In this document: in pieces, positions 57,661 through 64,000 of the stretch
Position numbering within the stretch: position 1 is the stretch's first letter
Layout: the number at the start of each line of letters is the position of its first letter
Assembly (NCBI RefSeq): GCF_000687555.1
Contig: NZ_JHWJ01000004.1
Coordinates: forward strand, 186,001-250,000
Direction: 5' to 3'
DNA from: [Clostridium] aerotolerans DSM 5434
Lineage (GTDB): Bacteria > Bacillota > Clostridia > Lachnospirales > Lachnospiraceae
Length of the DNA stretch: 64,000 bases
Notes under the pieces: generated by a model
The model's database searches: none
The model's input: only the letters and a program-made list of their open reading frames with translations
Told to the model about the DNA's origin: nothing
Position numbers and translations under genes: made by a program

Positions 57661-58107
57661 ATGGATACACACATGAATAACAACAGTTATGAATTTTATT
57701 TAAGATCAATTGTACATGCCATGAAGCAAATGCTGGACAATAAGCTGCTCCCTTATGACATCACGAATCAGCAGGCGCGCTTACTGGGTGACTTAGATAA
57801 GCGGCTTAGAAGAGAGGAAGAAATTGTTCAAAAAGACCTGGAACGTTCCATGAAATTACGAGGCCCATCCATTACCAGCCTGTTGCAGGGATTAGAGCGT
57901 AAAGGATTTATTACACGCAGCACAGGAAACGAAGATGGTCGGACAAAACAGGTAGATATCACTGAAAAAGGAAGAGCGCTGATCGAAGAGGTTGAAAGCT
58001 CTTTTAAAGAATTAGAACAGCTGCTTGTAGAAGGGATGTCAGAGGAAGAAAAAACAGCCTATTTACGCCTGCTCCGGATTTCTTTTAATAACTTAAAGAT
58101 AGAGTAA
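57661..58107 (+). CDS. MarR-family repressor of the MFS pump
   Basis: A 148-residue MarR protein with NQQARLLGDLDKRL, KDLERSMKLRGPSITSLLQG and the wing NEDGRTKQVDITEKG. It is of normal family length. A GTG at 57652 is an alternative start. Its target is most likely itself and the MFS transporter 87 bases downstream, because both genes carry the TAGAATTCTA box. Confidence 0.87.
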   Translation: MDTHMNNNSYEFYLRSIVHAMKQMLDNKLLPYDITNQQARLLGDLDKRLRREEEIVQKDLERSMKLRGPSITSLLQGLERKGFITRSTGNEDGRTKQVDITEKGRALIEEVESSFKELEQLLVEGMSEEEKTAYLRLLRISFNNLKIE

Positions 58108-58150
58108 TCGTTATCAATATAGGCTTAATAAAATCGTTTGGTAAAATAGA

Positions 58151-58175
58151 TAGAATTCTATTTAATAGAATCCTA
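58151..58175 (+). promoter_or_regulatory. Operator boxes before the MFS gene
   Basis: TAGAATTCTA (58151-58160) and the one-mismatch copy TAGAATCCTA (58166-58175) lie 20-44 bases before the start codon and match the box in front of the MarR-2 gene. Confidence 0.7.
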
Positions 58176-58194
58176 ATTAAAGGAGGATTATAGT

Positions 58195-59625
58195 ATGGAT
58201 TATTCAAATTCAATAAACAAGCAAGCCGATCCATCTCGGCTCACATTACGGCTGAGACTCATATTGGCTGTTGTAATTATCGCAGATATTCTGGATCTGA
58301 TGGATTCAAATATCACCAATATCGCGGCACCATCCATTGTTCAAAACATTGGAGGAGGGGAGTCTCTCATCAAATGGCTTGGGGCAAGCTATGCGTTAGC
58401 AATGGGTGTGCTGCTCGTCATCGGCGGACGTCTGGGGGACCGTTATGGAAAACGGCGAATGTTTCTGATTGGCATAACAGGATTTACGTTGGCTTCGGCG
58501 TTTTGCGGTTTATCTGTCAATCCGTCCATGTTGATAGCAGGAAGGCTGGTGCAGGGGGGATTTGGTGCTCTATTGATCCCTCAAGGCATGAGCATCTTAA
58601 TGGGCACATTTACCCGGGAACAGTTTCCACGTGCGGTCAGCGCTTTTGGACCGGTTATGAGTCTTTCCTCTGTGATCGGCCCTATTTTAGCAGGATTTAT
58701 TATTCAGGCGAATATCGGCGGGCTCGACTGGCGTCCCGTGTTCCTCATCAATATCGTTCTTGGCCTGGTGGGCTTCGTTGCTGCGGTTAAGTTATTGCCT
58801 CACGACCAGCCTGACTCCAATGAAAAGCTGGATGGTATCGGCACTGCTCTATTGGGAGTGTCTATGCTCGGTCTGATCTTTGGCTTAAATGAAGGTTCGA
58901 CGGCTGGCTGGACCATTCTGCCAATTGCCAGTCTCATAACAGGTGGTGTGATGCTCGTAGCCTTTGCACTCCGCCAGCGTTACGCTGACAATCCCCTTAT
59001 TAAACCTTCTCTTTTTAAGAATAAAGGATTTACCTCCGGATTAGTATTGGGTCTTGGTTTCTTTGCGGCAGTGAATGGCCTGGCTTATGTTATTTCCTTA
59101 TTTTTTCAGCTGGTTCTTCATCTCACTCCCTATGAGGCAGCGCTTGGGCTATGCCCAATGGCAATCGGCATCGTAATCTCCTCCATGGTCTGCCGGCCAC
59201 TATTAACAAGGCTTGGACGTACCGTTATCGTCATGGGGCTTGCTGCTACACTGATAGGTGCTCTCGGCCTCTGGCTCACTGTCTTAATCAATGGAATGGC
59301 GAATACGGCATTGTTAACAGCTCCTGCTATCTTAGTGATTGGCGCAGGCATGGGCGCATGTTTCAGCAGCATTTATGAAGTGGCTCTCGGTGATATTGAG
59401 CATGACGAAGCAGGCAGCGCAAGTGGTTCCTTAAGTGCCGTACAGCAATTAGCAGCTGCAATGGGTTCTGCCGTCGTAACTACGATTTTCTTTCATCTTC
59501 AGAATACCGTTGGAGATGTTGGTGCTATGAAGACCAGTATTTTGATTGTAGCGGCAATTGTCTGCATCTGCCTTGGGCTTGTTTGGTTTATGCCGAAGTC
59601 GGCACCTTCAGAAGAGTTTGGTTGA
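58195..59625 (+). CDS. MFS drug:H+ antiporter, DHA2 (14-TM) family
   Basis: A 476-residue transporter with about 14 hydrophobic helices. Early LDLMDSNITNIAAPSI carries the DHA2-type Asp in helix 1, and GGRLGDRYGKRRMF is the MFS motif A in loop 2-3. GPVMSLSSVIGPILAGFI is the antiporter motif C. Such pumps export cationic drugs, dyes or metabolites. It follows its MarR repressor and shares the operator box, AGGAGG precedes the ATG. Confidence 0.9.
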   Translation: MDYSNSINKQADPSRLTLRLRLILAVVIIADILDLMDSNITNIAAPSIVQNIGGGESLIKWLGASYALAMGVLLVIGGRLGDRYGKRRMFLIGITGFTLASAFCGLSVNPSMLIAGRLVQGGFGALLIPQGMSILMGTFTREQFPRAVSAFGPVMSLSSVIGPILAGFIIQANIGGLDWRPVFLINIVLGLVGFVAAVKLLPHDQPDSNEKLDGIGTALLGVSMLGLIFGLNEGSTAGWTILPIASLITGGVMLVAFALRQRYADNPLIKPSLFKNKGFTSGLVLGLGFFAAVNGLAYVISLFFQLVLHLTPYEAALGLCPMAIGIVISSMVCRPLLTRLGRTVIVMGLAATLIGALGLWLTVLINGMANTALLTAPAILVIGAGMGACFSSIYEVALGDIEHDEAGSASGSLSAVQQLAAAMGSAVVTTIFFHLQNTVGDVGAMKTSILIVAAIVCICLGLVWFMPKSAPSEEFG

Positions 59626-59742
59626 GGTTATATCATAAGGATTCGGATGCATTGTGCCAGCTGGACGGCATGTGGAGTTGAATATTAATCTAAGGTGTGA
59701 TTTTAATAAGTCATTGCTATTAGGCTTCTGTCTTTTTGGTTT

Positions 59743-59827
59743 GACTGCACTATTTAACTATAGAGGAAGGAAAGATATGGGGTGATCCATATCCCATATC
59801 TTTCGATACTGTTGAAATAGTGCAGTC
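59743..59827. repeat. 85-base nested inverted repeat
   Basis: Outer arms GACTGCACTATTTAAC (59743-59758) and the near-complement at 59811-59827 (one extra base) enclose perfect 12-base arms GAAAGATATGGG (59770-59781) and CCCATATCTTTC (59793-59804). TTTT follows on the plus strand, so it may end the MFS transcript; it could also be a small palindromic mobile element or RNA. The rest of 59626-59863 shows no gene. Confidence 0.6.
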
Positions 59828-59863
59828 TTTTCTGTTTTCATGAGATGAGGAATTCTGTTTCCA

Positions 59864-59936
59864 TGGACAAATTTCACCCCATTGGGTATAATAGCACTTG
59901 CATGAACCAAAACCGCATGCTTTAAACTGCGGTTTT
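59864..59936 (+). promoter_or_regulatory. Promoter and leader hairpin of the AtpI-like gene
   Basis: TGGACA (59864-59869), 17 bases, TATAAT (59887-59892). In the leader AAAACCGC (59909-59916) and GCGGTTTT (59929-59936) form a hairpin ending in Ts, which could attenuate transcription before the start codon at 59964. Confidence 0.6.
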
Positions 59937-59963
59937 ATGGCATCGATAAGCAGGAGGCATTTT

Positions 59964-60356
59964 ATGATAAAAGAGGACAAGAAACTGACCCTTGAGATAG
60001 CAGCAGGAATCGGGATTTTTACAGGAATAGCCTTGCTTTTAGCACTGATTATATATCCCCGTCCGTCTGTATTTGCAGGACTTTTGTTAGGGATGGTCTT
60101 GTCCCTGGCTATGTTTTTTTCCATGGCGGCAGTGGTCAAGCTTTGTTTAAAGACCCAGAGCAAGAAGTTTACCGTCATGTTCAGCGCCACAAGCTCACTG
60201 GCCCGTTATATGATACTGTTTGCTGTCCTTTTAGTGGTAGTAAGAAAGTATTCAGAACTGTTTCAGCCCATTGCGGTTGTAGTTGGTATGTTTGGGGTCA
60301 AGGTAGGGGCGTTTATGCAGCCGCTGATTCACCGGATGATACAGAAGAATAAGTAG
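59964..60356 (+). CDS. Small membrane protein, AtpI (ATP synthase subunit I)-like
   Basis: A 130-residue protein with four hydrophobic helices and the pattern KKLTLEIAAGIGIFTGIALL, GLLLGMVLSLAMFFSMA, SSLARYMILFAVLLVV and KVGAFMQPLIHRM seen in AtpI-like proteins encoded before F-type ATP synthase genes. No ATPase genes follow here, so it stands alone. AGGAGG lies 7 bases before the ATG at 59964. Confidence 0.6.
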   Translation: MIKEDKKLTLEIAAGIGIFTGIALLLALIIYPRPSVFAGLLLGMVLSLAMFFSMAAVVKLCLKTQSKKFTVMFSATSSLARYMILFAVLLVVVRKYSELFQPIAVVVGMFGVKVGAFMQPLIHRMIQKNK

Positions 60357-60459
60357 GAAATACTCCCAGAATCTGGATAAAAAGCCGTATATTATAGATG
60401 AATTAAGTAAATTGTGGTATACTATATGGCAGATAAAACAGAAAAGGGAGAAGATATAC

Positions 60460-61380
60460 ATGAAATCAACGTCATTAGTTATTATGGCTGCTGGTATTGG
60501 AAGCCGGTTCGGGGGTGGAATCAAGCAGCTGGAGCCTGTAGGGCCAAATGGTGAGATCATTATGGATTACTCCATTCACGATGCACTGGAAGCTGGATTT
60601 AATAAGATTGTGTTTATTATCCGTAAGGACATTGAGCACGATTTTAAAGAGATTATCGGTAAAAGGATTGAAAAGGCAGCGCCTGTTTTCTATGCGTATC
60701 AGGAGCTTGATGATCTTCCCCAGGGGTTTACAAAGCCAGCAGACCGGACAAAGCCATGGGGGACCGGCCAGGCCATTTTATGTGCCAAAGAGGTGATTCA
60801 TGAACCCTTTGCAGTCATTAATGCAGACGATTACTACGGAAAAGAAGGTTTTGTTAAAATTCATGATTATCTGGTAAACCACATGGACACAGAGGCAACC
60901 CCTTATGATATCTGTATGGCAGGATTTGTCCTCGGCAACACCTTAAGCGAAAATGGTGGAGTGACCCGTGGAATATGTCAGGTAGACGAGAACGGAATCT
61001 TAAAGGAAGTGACCGAAACATATGAGCTTCAAAGAAGCGGGGAAGAAGCAAAAGGAAGACGGGATGGAGGAGAAACAGTCCTCGTTCCTCTGACCCAGAA
61101 TGTTTCCATGAATATGTGGGGGCTGTCACCAGAGTTTTTAGAGGAGCTTGAGAGAGGCTTTCCAGTCTTTTTAAATGAAGTGAAAGAAGGAGATGTAAAG
61201 TCTGAATATCTGCTTCCGAAAATCATTGACAAGCTTGTCCAGAATCATGAGGCAAAGGTACGTGTTCTTGAAACAAAGGACCGATGGTTTGGCGTTACCT
61301 ATAAGGAAGACAAAGAAGCTGTTGCAGCTTCTATCAAAGCCCTGATTTCGGAAGGAGTTTACAAGACTCCATTGTTTTAG
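60460..61380 (+). CDS. Sugar-phosphate nucleotidyltransferase family protein
   Basis: A 306-residue protein with the nucleotidyltransferase signature MAAGIGSRFGGGIKQLEPVG (about 9-28), KPWGTGQAILCAKE, and the metal-binding VINADDYYG. MNMWGLSPEFLEEL and a late TKDRWFGVTYKED agree with an uncharacterised NTP_transferase group common in Firmicutes. It would form an NDP-sugar or similar from NTP and a sugar phosphate; the exact sugar is unknown. The ATG at 60460 follows AAAGGGAG. Monocistronic, with a terminator after it. Confidence 0.85.
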   Translation: MKSTSLVIMAAGIGSRFGGGIKQLEPVGPNGEIIMDYSIHDALEAGFNKIVFIIRKDIEHDFKEIIGKRIEKAAPVFYAYQELDDLPQGFTKPADRTKPWGTGQAILCAKEVIHEPFAVINADDYYGKEGFVKIHDYLVNHMDTEATPYDICMAGFVLGNTLSENGGVTRGICQVDENGILKEVTETYELQRSGEEAKGRRDGGETVLVPLTQNVSMNMWGLSPEFLEELERGFPVFLNEVKEGDVKSEYLLPKIIDKLVQNHEAKVRVLETKDRWFGVTYKEDKEAVAASIKALISEGVYKTPLF

Positions 61381-61398
61381 GAGAACAAGGAACGAAGA

Positions 61399-61445
61399 AA
61401 GATGTATTTCTGATGATTGAATGATCAGGAATATATCTTTTTTTT
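61399..61445 (+). terminator. Terminator of the nucleotidyltransferase gene
   Basis: AAGATGTATTTCTGAT pairs with ATCAGGAATATATCTT with two wobbles, then eight Ts. Confidence 0.8.
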
Positions 61446-61521
61446 GTCAAAATACGCACTTTGAAATCCCGGATAGCATACTATGTGTTGTATAAGTTTA
61501 TAGCAGGGAGTGAGAACAACC

Positions 61522-62259
61522 GTGCCCAATGACTCGGATTATACTTATGGTAACGATATGGGACAGATGGAGCAGGATATGATATCCGGCGACATAATCC
61601 CTGACGGGGGTCCCCTGGAAAGCAAGGATTTTATTGTACAGGATTTGGAATACTTGCAGGGAATGTACCCAGGATACATGAAACGTCTGCAGGAGTATGT
61701 GGTATCTGCATGTGATCATCTGGATTATAAGAACAGTCCAATGTACGACGAATATCCGGACCGTATATTAATCAACCAGATTTGTGATTCCATATGCAGC
61801 CAGATTCTTAACGATGGCATTTTGTCAGAGGAGGAGCCAGACGCAGGCAGTGAAGCCCTTGATTCCTTTCAATCTACAGTAGAAATTGAAGAATGGGGAG
61901 AGGAAGCAGAAGAACTTGAACGGCTTACAAAACAAAACAACTCCTCCTGGGGGCCGAATCAGCCTTGGGGCCCGAATCCCGGGCCAAATCGTCCTTGGGG
62001 TCCGTGGGGCCCACCGCCGGGACCGAAAAACCCCTGGGGTCCATGGGGACCGCCACCAGGAAAGAGACCAGGATGTGGAAATCCATGGGGACCGCCATGC
62101 GGGAAACCATGGGGACCAAATCAACCCTGGGGCCCACCGTGGGGCCCAAACTGGGGACCTAGAGGACCGAAGGATAATCGGTGGTTAACCGATGTGGTTT
62201 CAGTGCTGCTGCTCAATGAGATGCATCGCAGAAGATGCGCATCAGGTCGTTGTAGATAA
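61522..62259 (+). CDS. Trp-Gly-Pro repeat protein of unknown function
   Basis: A 245-residue protein in three parts. Residues 20-120 form an acidic helical domain with DLEYLQGMYPGYMKRLQEYV and YDEYPDRILINQICDSICSQ, a motif set I recall from uncharacterised Lachnospiraceae proteins. About 143-220 are a Pro/Gly/Trp-rich repeat built on PWGP units (WGPNQPWGP, RPWGPWGPPPG, NPWGPPCGKPWGP). The end, DVVSVLLLNEMHRRRCASG, is helical and basic. GTG at 61522 fits GGGAG 11 bases upstream. A coat or surface structural role is a guess; there is no signal peptide. Confidence 0.6.
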   Translation: MPNDSDYTYGNDMGQMEQDMISGDIIPDGGPLESKDFIVQDLEYLQGMYPGYMKRLQEYVVSACDHLDYKNSPMYDEYPDRILINQICDSICSQILNDGILSEEEPDAGSEALDSFQSTVEIEEWGEEAEELERLTKQNNSSWGPNQPWGPNPGPNRPWGPWGPPPGPKNPWGPWGPPPGKRPGCGNPWGPPCGKPWGPNQPWGPPWGPNWGPRGPKDNRWLTDVVSVLLLNEMHRRRCASGRCR

Positions 62260-62260
62260 T

Positions 62261-62316
62261 AAAAAAGGTGTGTTTCCTTCTAACTGTGTAAGTTAGTGAT
62301 GAAACACACCTTTTTT
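62261..62316. terminator. Bidirectional terminator
   Basis: AAAAAAGGTGTGTTTC and GAAACACACCTTTTTT are perfect arms with an inner CTAAC/GTTAG stem, between convergent genes. Confidence 0.93.
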
Positions 62317-62376
62317 ATAGGATAGAAATAGCTCCCAAACATCTATCATAATCTGCGGGTCAAACCTCTATGGTTC

Positions 62377-63144
62377 TCAGGAAAATGGCATATAGGCAAT
62401 ACCAAGCTCCCCAGTCACGGGATTCGTATAGATTTCACAGGAAACATCATAAACCTCACGAATCAGCTCGCTGGTCAGCAGCTCTTTTGGAGTGCCCTGA
62501 GCCATAAGCTTTCCTCGCTTCATAACATAAAGATAATCACAGTATTCCGCAGCAAGCTCCAAATCATGAAGAGCAGCAAGGGTGCCGACATTCATTTGCT
62601 TTACGATGGATAAGATCTGCAGCTGATATTTAATATCTAAATGATTGGTCGGCTCATCCATCACAAGAAAGGAAGGCTGCTGTGCAATGGCACGTGCCAG
62701 GATCACACGCTGCTTTTCACCGCCGGATAAGGTGAGATAGCTTCTATCCTCATATCCGGTCAGACTGACTTTATTAAGGGCTTCTCTCACAATCTCATGA
62801 TCTTCTTCTGTATCCCGCTCCATAAACTTTTTATGGGGAGTCCGGCCCATTAAAACCATTTCCTCCACGGTAAAATCAAAGCTTAAATCATTAAACTGAC
62901 CGACAACGCCCATAATGCGGGAGACTGACATAGGTTCTGATTTCAGCACGTCCAAATCACCTAAGTAAATGCTTCCTTTTTTCGGTTTAATGACCTTGTA
63001 AATGCTCTTAAGAAGTGTAGATTTTCCGCATCCATTAGGGCCTATCAATCCTACGAACTGTTTATTTTTCACTTTAATCGAAATATCGTTTACAATATCT
63101 GTATTTGCCAATGTAACGATCATATTTTCTGCTCTGAGTTCCAT
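62377..63144 (-). CDS. ABC importer ATPase, FecE/FhuC/BtuD-like
   Basis: A 255-residue ATPase with Walker A GPNGCGKST, Q-loop GVVGQFNDLSF, signature YLTLSGGEKQR, Walker B FLVMDEPTNHLD and switch histidine AALHDLELA. The MGRTPHKK motif is typical for iron-siderophore/cobalamin importers. GGAGG lies 8 bases before the ATG at 63144; a start 21 bases earlier overlaps the permease end. It powers the permease encoded immediately upstream. Confidence 0.93.
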   Translation of the reverse strand: MELRAENMIVTLANTDIVNDISIKVKNKQFVGLIGPNGCGKSTLLKSIYKVIKPKKGSIYLGDLDVLKSEPMSVSRIMGVVGQFNDLSFDFTVEEMVLMGRTPHKKFMERDTEEDHEIVREALNKVSLTGYEDRSYLTLSGGEKQRVILARAIAQQPSFLVMDEPTNHLDIKYQLQILSIVKQMNVGTLAALHDLELAAEYCDYLYVMKRGKLMAQGTPKELLTSELIREVYDVSCEIYTNPVTGELGIAYMPFS

Positions 63145-63145
63145 C

Positions 63146-64000
63146 TTATTTACCTCCAAATCCATAGCCTTTTTTCATCAGCATGTACATAAACATGGGA
63201 GCGCCGATCATGGATGTAATAATTCCAATAGGCAGCTCACTCTGAGGGATCAGGGTACGTGCCAAAATATCGGCCCAGATCAGGAAGAGAGAACCGAACA
63301 AAATAGATACCGGCACCAGTCTTTTGTGGTCGGATCCCATGACTCCTCTCACAATATGGGGAATGATTAGTCCTACAAAACCGATGGTACCGCAGCTGGC
63401 AACGATAATTCCCGTAACGAATGCAGAAACCAGCATGAAGATGCGCAGATACTGATTTAAGGAGATTCCCAGGGTAACGGCCGCTTCGCTTCCCAGCAGC
63501 ATGGTATTAAGAATTCTGGACTGAGTTAAGAAGAATAAGGAGGCAGCGCAGATACTGACTGCCACCAGAGGCAGCTTATCCCATGTTGCGGATGCAATGC
63601 TTCCCATGGTCCAGAACGTAACTGTTTTAATGCCTTCTGAGTTATTAGCTAAATAAACAATAAAGTTAGAAAAGGAATTACATAGTGCATTGATCACCAT
63701 ACCTGCAAGTACAAGCTTCACCGAGGTTACCTTGCCCTTTACATTTGCAATGGCAAGCACTAAAAGTGCAGCTCCAAATGCTCCCGCAAAGGCCCATACG
63801 GCAACTCCCATCTGTCCCAGTATTCCGGGAATGCTAAAGCCCAGCATAATGGCAAATGTTGCGCCTAATGCGCCTCCTGAGGAAATGCCCAGGATATAAG
63901 GGTCTGCCAGAGGGTTCTGTACGGAGGCTTGGATGACCACGCCGCACAGGGAAAGTCCGGCGCCAATGAGCATGGACATCAAAGCCCGGGGCATACGGAT
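63146..64000 (-). CDS. FecCD-family ABC permease, 5' end outside window
   Basis: The frame is open to the window edge, leaving at least 284 residues. RALMSMLIGAGLSLCGVVIQ, QNPLADPYILGISSGGALGA, GFVGLIIPHIVRGVMGSDHK and LPIGIITSMIGAPMFMYML are the hallmark segments of FecCD/BtuC permeases for ferric siderophores, heme or cobalamin. It precedes its ATPase by one base. The binding protein is probably beyond the edge; the AraC-fused binding lipoprotein at 4517-6466 is a distant alternative partner. Confidence 0.9.
   Translation of the reverse strand: MRMPRALMSMLIGAGLSLCGVVIQASVQNPLADPYILGISSGGALGATFAIMLGFSIPGILGQMGVAVWAFAGAFGAALLVLAIANVKGKVTSVKLVLAGMVINALCNSFSNFIVYLANNSEGIKTVTFWTMGSIASATWDKLPLVAVSICAASLFFLTQSRILNTMLLGSEAAVTLGISLNQYLRIFMLVSAFVTGIIVASCGTIGFVGLIIPHIVRGVMGSDHKRLVPVSILFGSLFLIWADILARTLIPQSELPIGIITSMIGAPMFMYMLMKKGYGFGGK

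Noticed and set aside
61825-62188. Several frames on both strands within the Trp-Gly-Pro repeat region
   Set aside because: They are shadows produced by the GC-rich repeat; only the frame starting at 61522 has a ribosome site and a plausible non-repeat domain.

Overview
The window looks like a chromosomal piece of an anaerobic, low-to-mid GC Gram-positive bacterium of the Lachnospiraceae (Lacrimispora / Clostridium saccharolyticum-like). The basis is AGGAGG-type ribosome binding sites, TTGACA-N17-TATAAT promoters, tRNA genes without encoded CCA, many FadR-type GntR regulators, and a clostridial choline trimethylamine-lyase microcompartment locus. Species assignment is inference.

Layout. 1-6.5 kb: a flavodoxin-like oxidoreductase (cut by the window edge) coupled to its PadR regulator, tRNA-Phe and tRNA-Gly, an NAD-dependent aldehyde dehydrogenase, and an AraC regulator fused in frame to a siderophore-binding lipoprotein. 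6.9-18.2 kb: a catabolic region. It holds a GntR regulator, an ion-transporter-type permease, a HyuA-like ASKHA protein, a HExxH metalloprotein, a YiaK-type 2,3-diketogulonate reductase and a YiaL/YhcH protein. A divergent GntR faces an operon of cyclase, ketopantoate-reductase-like, N-acetylneuraminate-lyase-like and RspB-like dehydrogenase genes. 18.3-27.2 kb: a VgrG/PAAR-type effector cassette (PAAR-like DUF4280 protein, two VgrG-like spikes, accessory proteins, a chaperone-like protein, a pentapeptide protein, a toxin and a putative immunity protein), ending in decayed toxin modules. 27.2-34.8 kb: the catabolic theme resumes with M28 peptidase, YhcH, GntR, and a second paralogous permease-HyuA-HExxH operon plus another GntR. 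34.8-39.1 kb: tRNA-Gly, a YhgE/Pip-type membrane protein, a membrane-anchored unknown, and thioredoxin.

39.1-56.7 kb: a complete choline-degrading glycyl-radical-enzyme microcompartment (cut) locus. A BmrR-like MerR regulator is followed by two DMT-family transporters, shell proteins (BMC-H, EutS/PduU-type, GrpU-like, one pentamer), CutC, CutD, two acylating aldehyde dehydrogenase homologues (one without the catalytic cysteine), an iron alcohol dehydrogenase, PduL, and EutP/EutT/EutJ/EutQ-type accessory proteins. Choline would be split to trimethylamine and acetaldehyde inside the shell. Acetaldehyde would go to ethanol (alcohol dehydrogenase) or through acetyl-CoA (aldehyde dehydrogenase) to acetyl phosphate (PduL). 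Two MerR-type promoters with 20-bp spacers and similar dyads precede the regulator and the operon.

56.7-64 kb: a MarR regulator with palindromic operators, a MarR-MFS efflux pair sharing an operator motif, an AtpI-like membrane protein, a sugar-phosphate nucleotidyltransferase, an unusual Trp-Gly-Pro repeat protein, and the ATPase and permease (partial) of a FecCD-type iron/cobalamin importer.

The two features that look least described are the duplicated permease-HyuA-HExxH module and the Gram-positive VgrG/PAAR toxin cassette. The cysteine-less aldehyde dehydrogenase and the AraC-lipoprotein fusion with an internal ribosome binding site also deserve attention.
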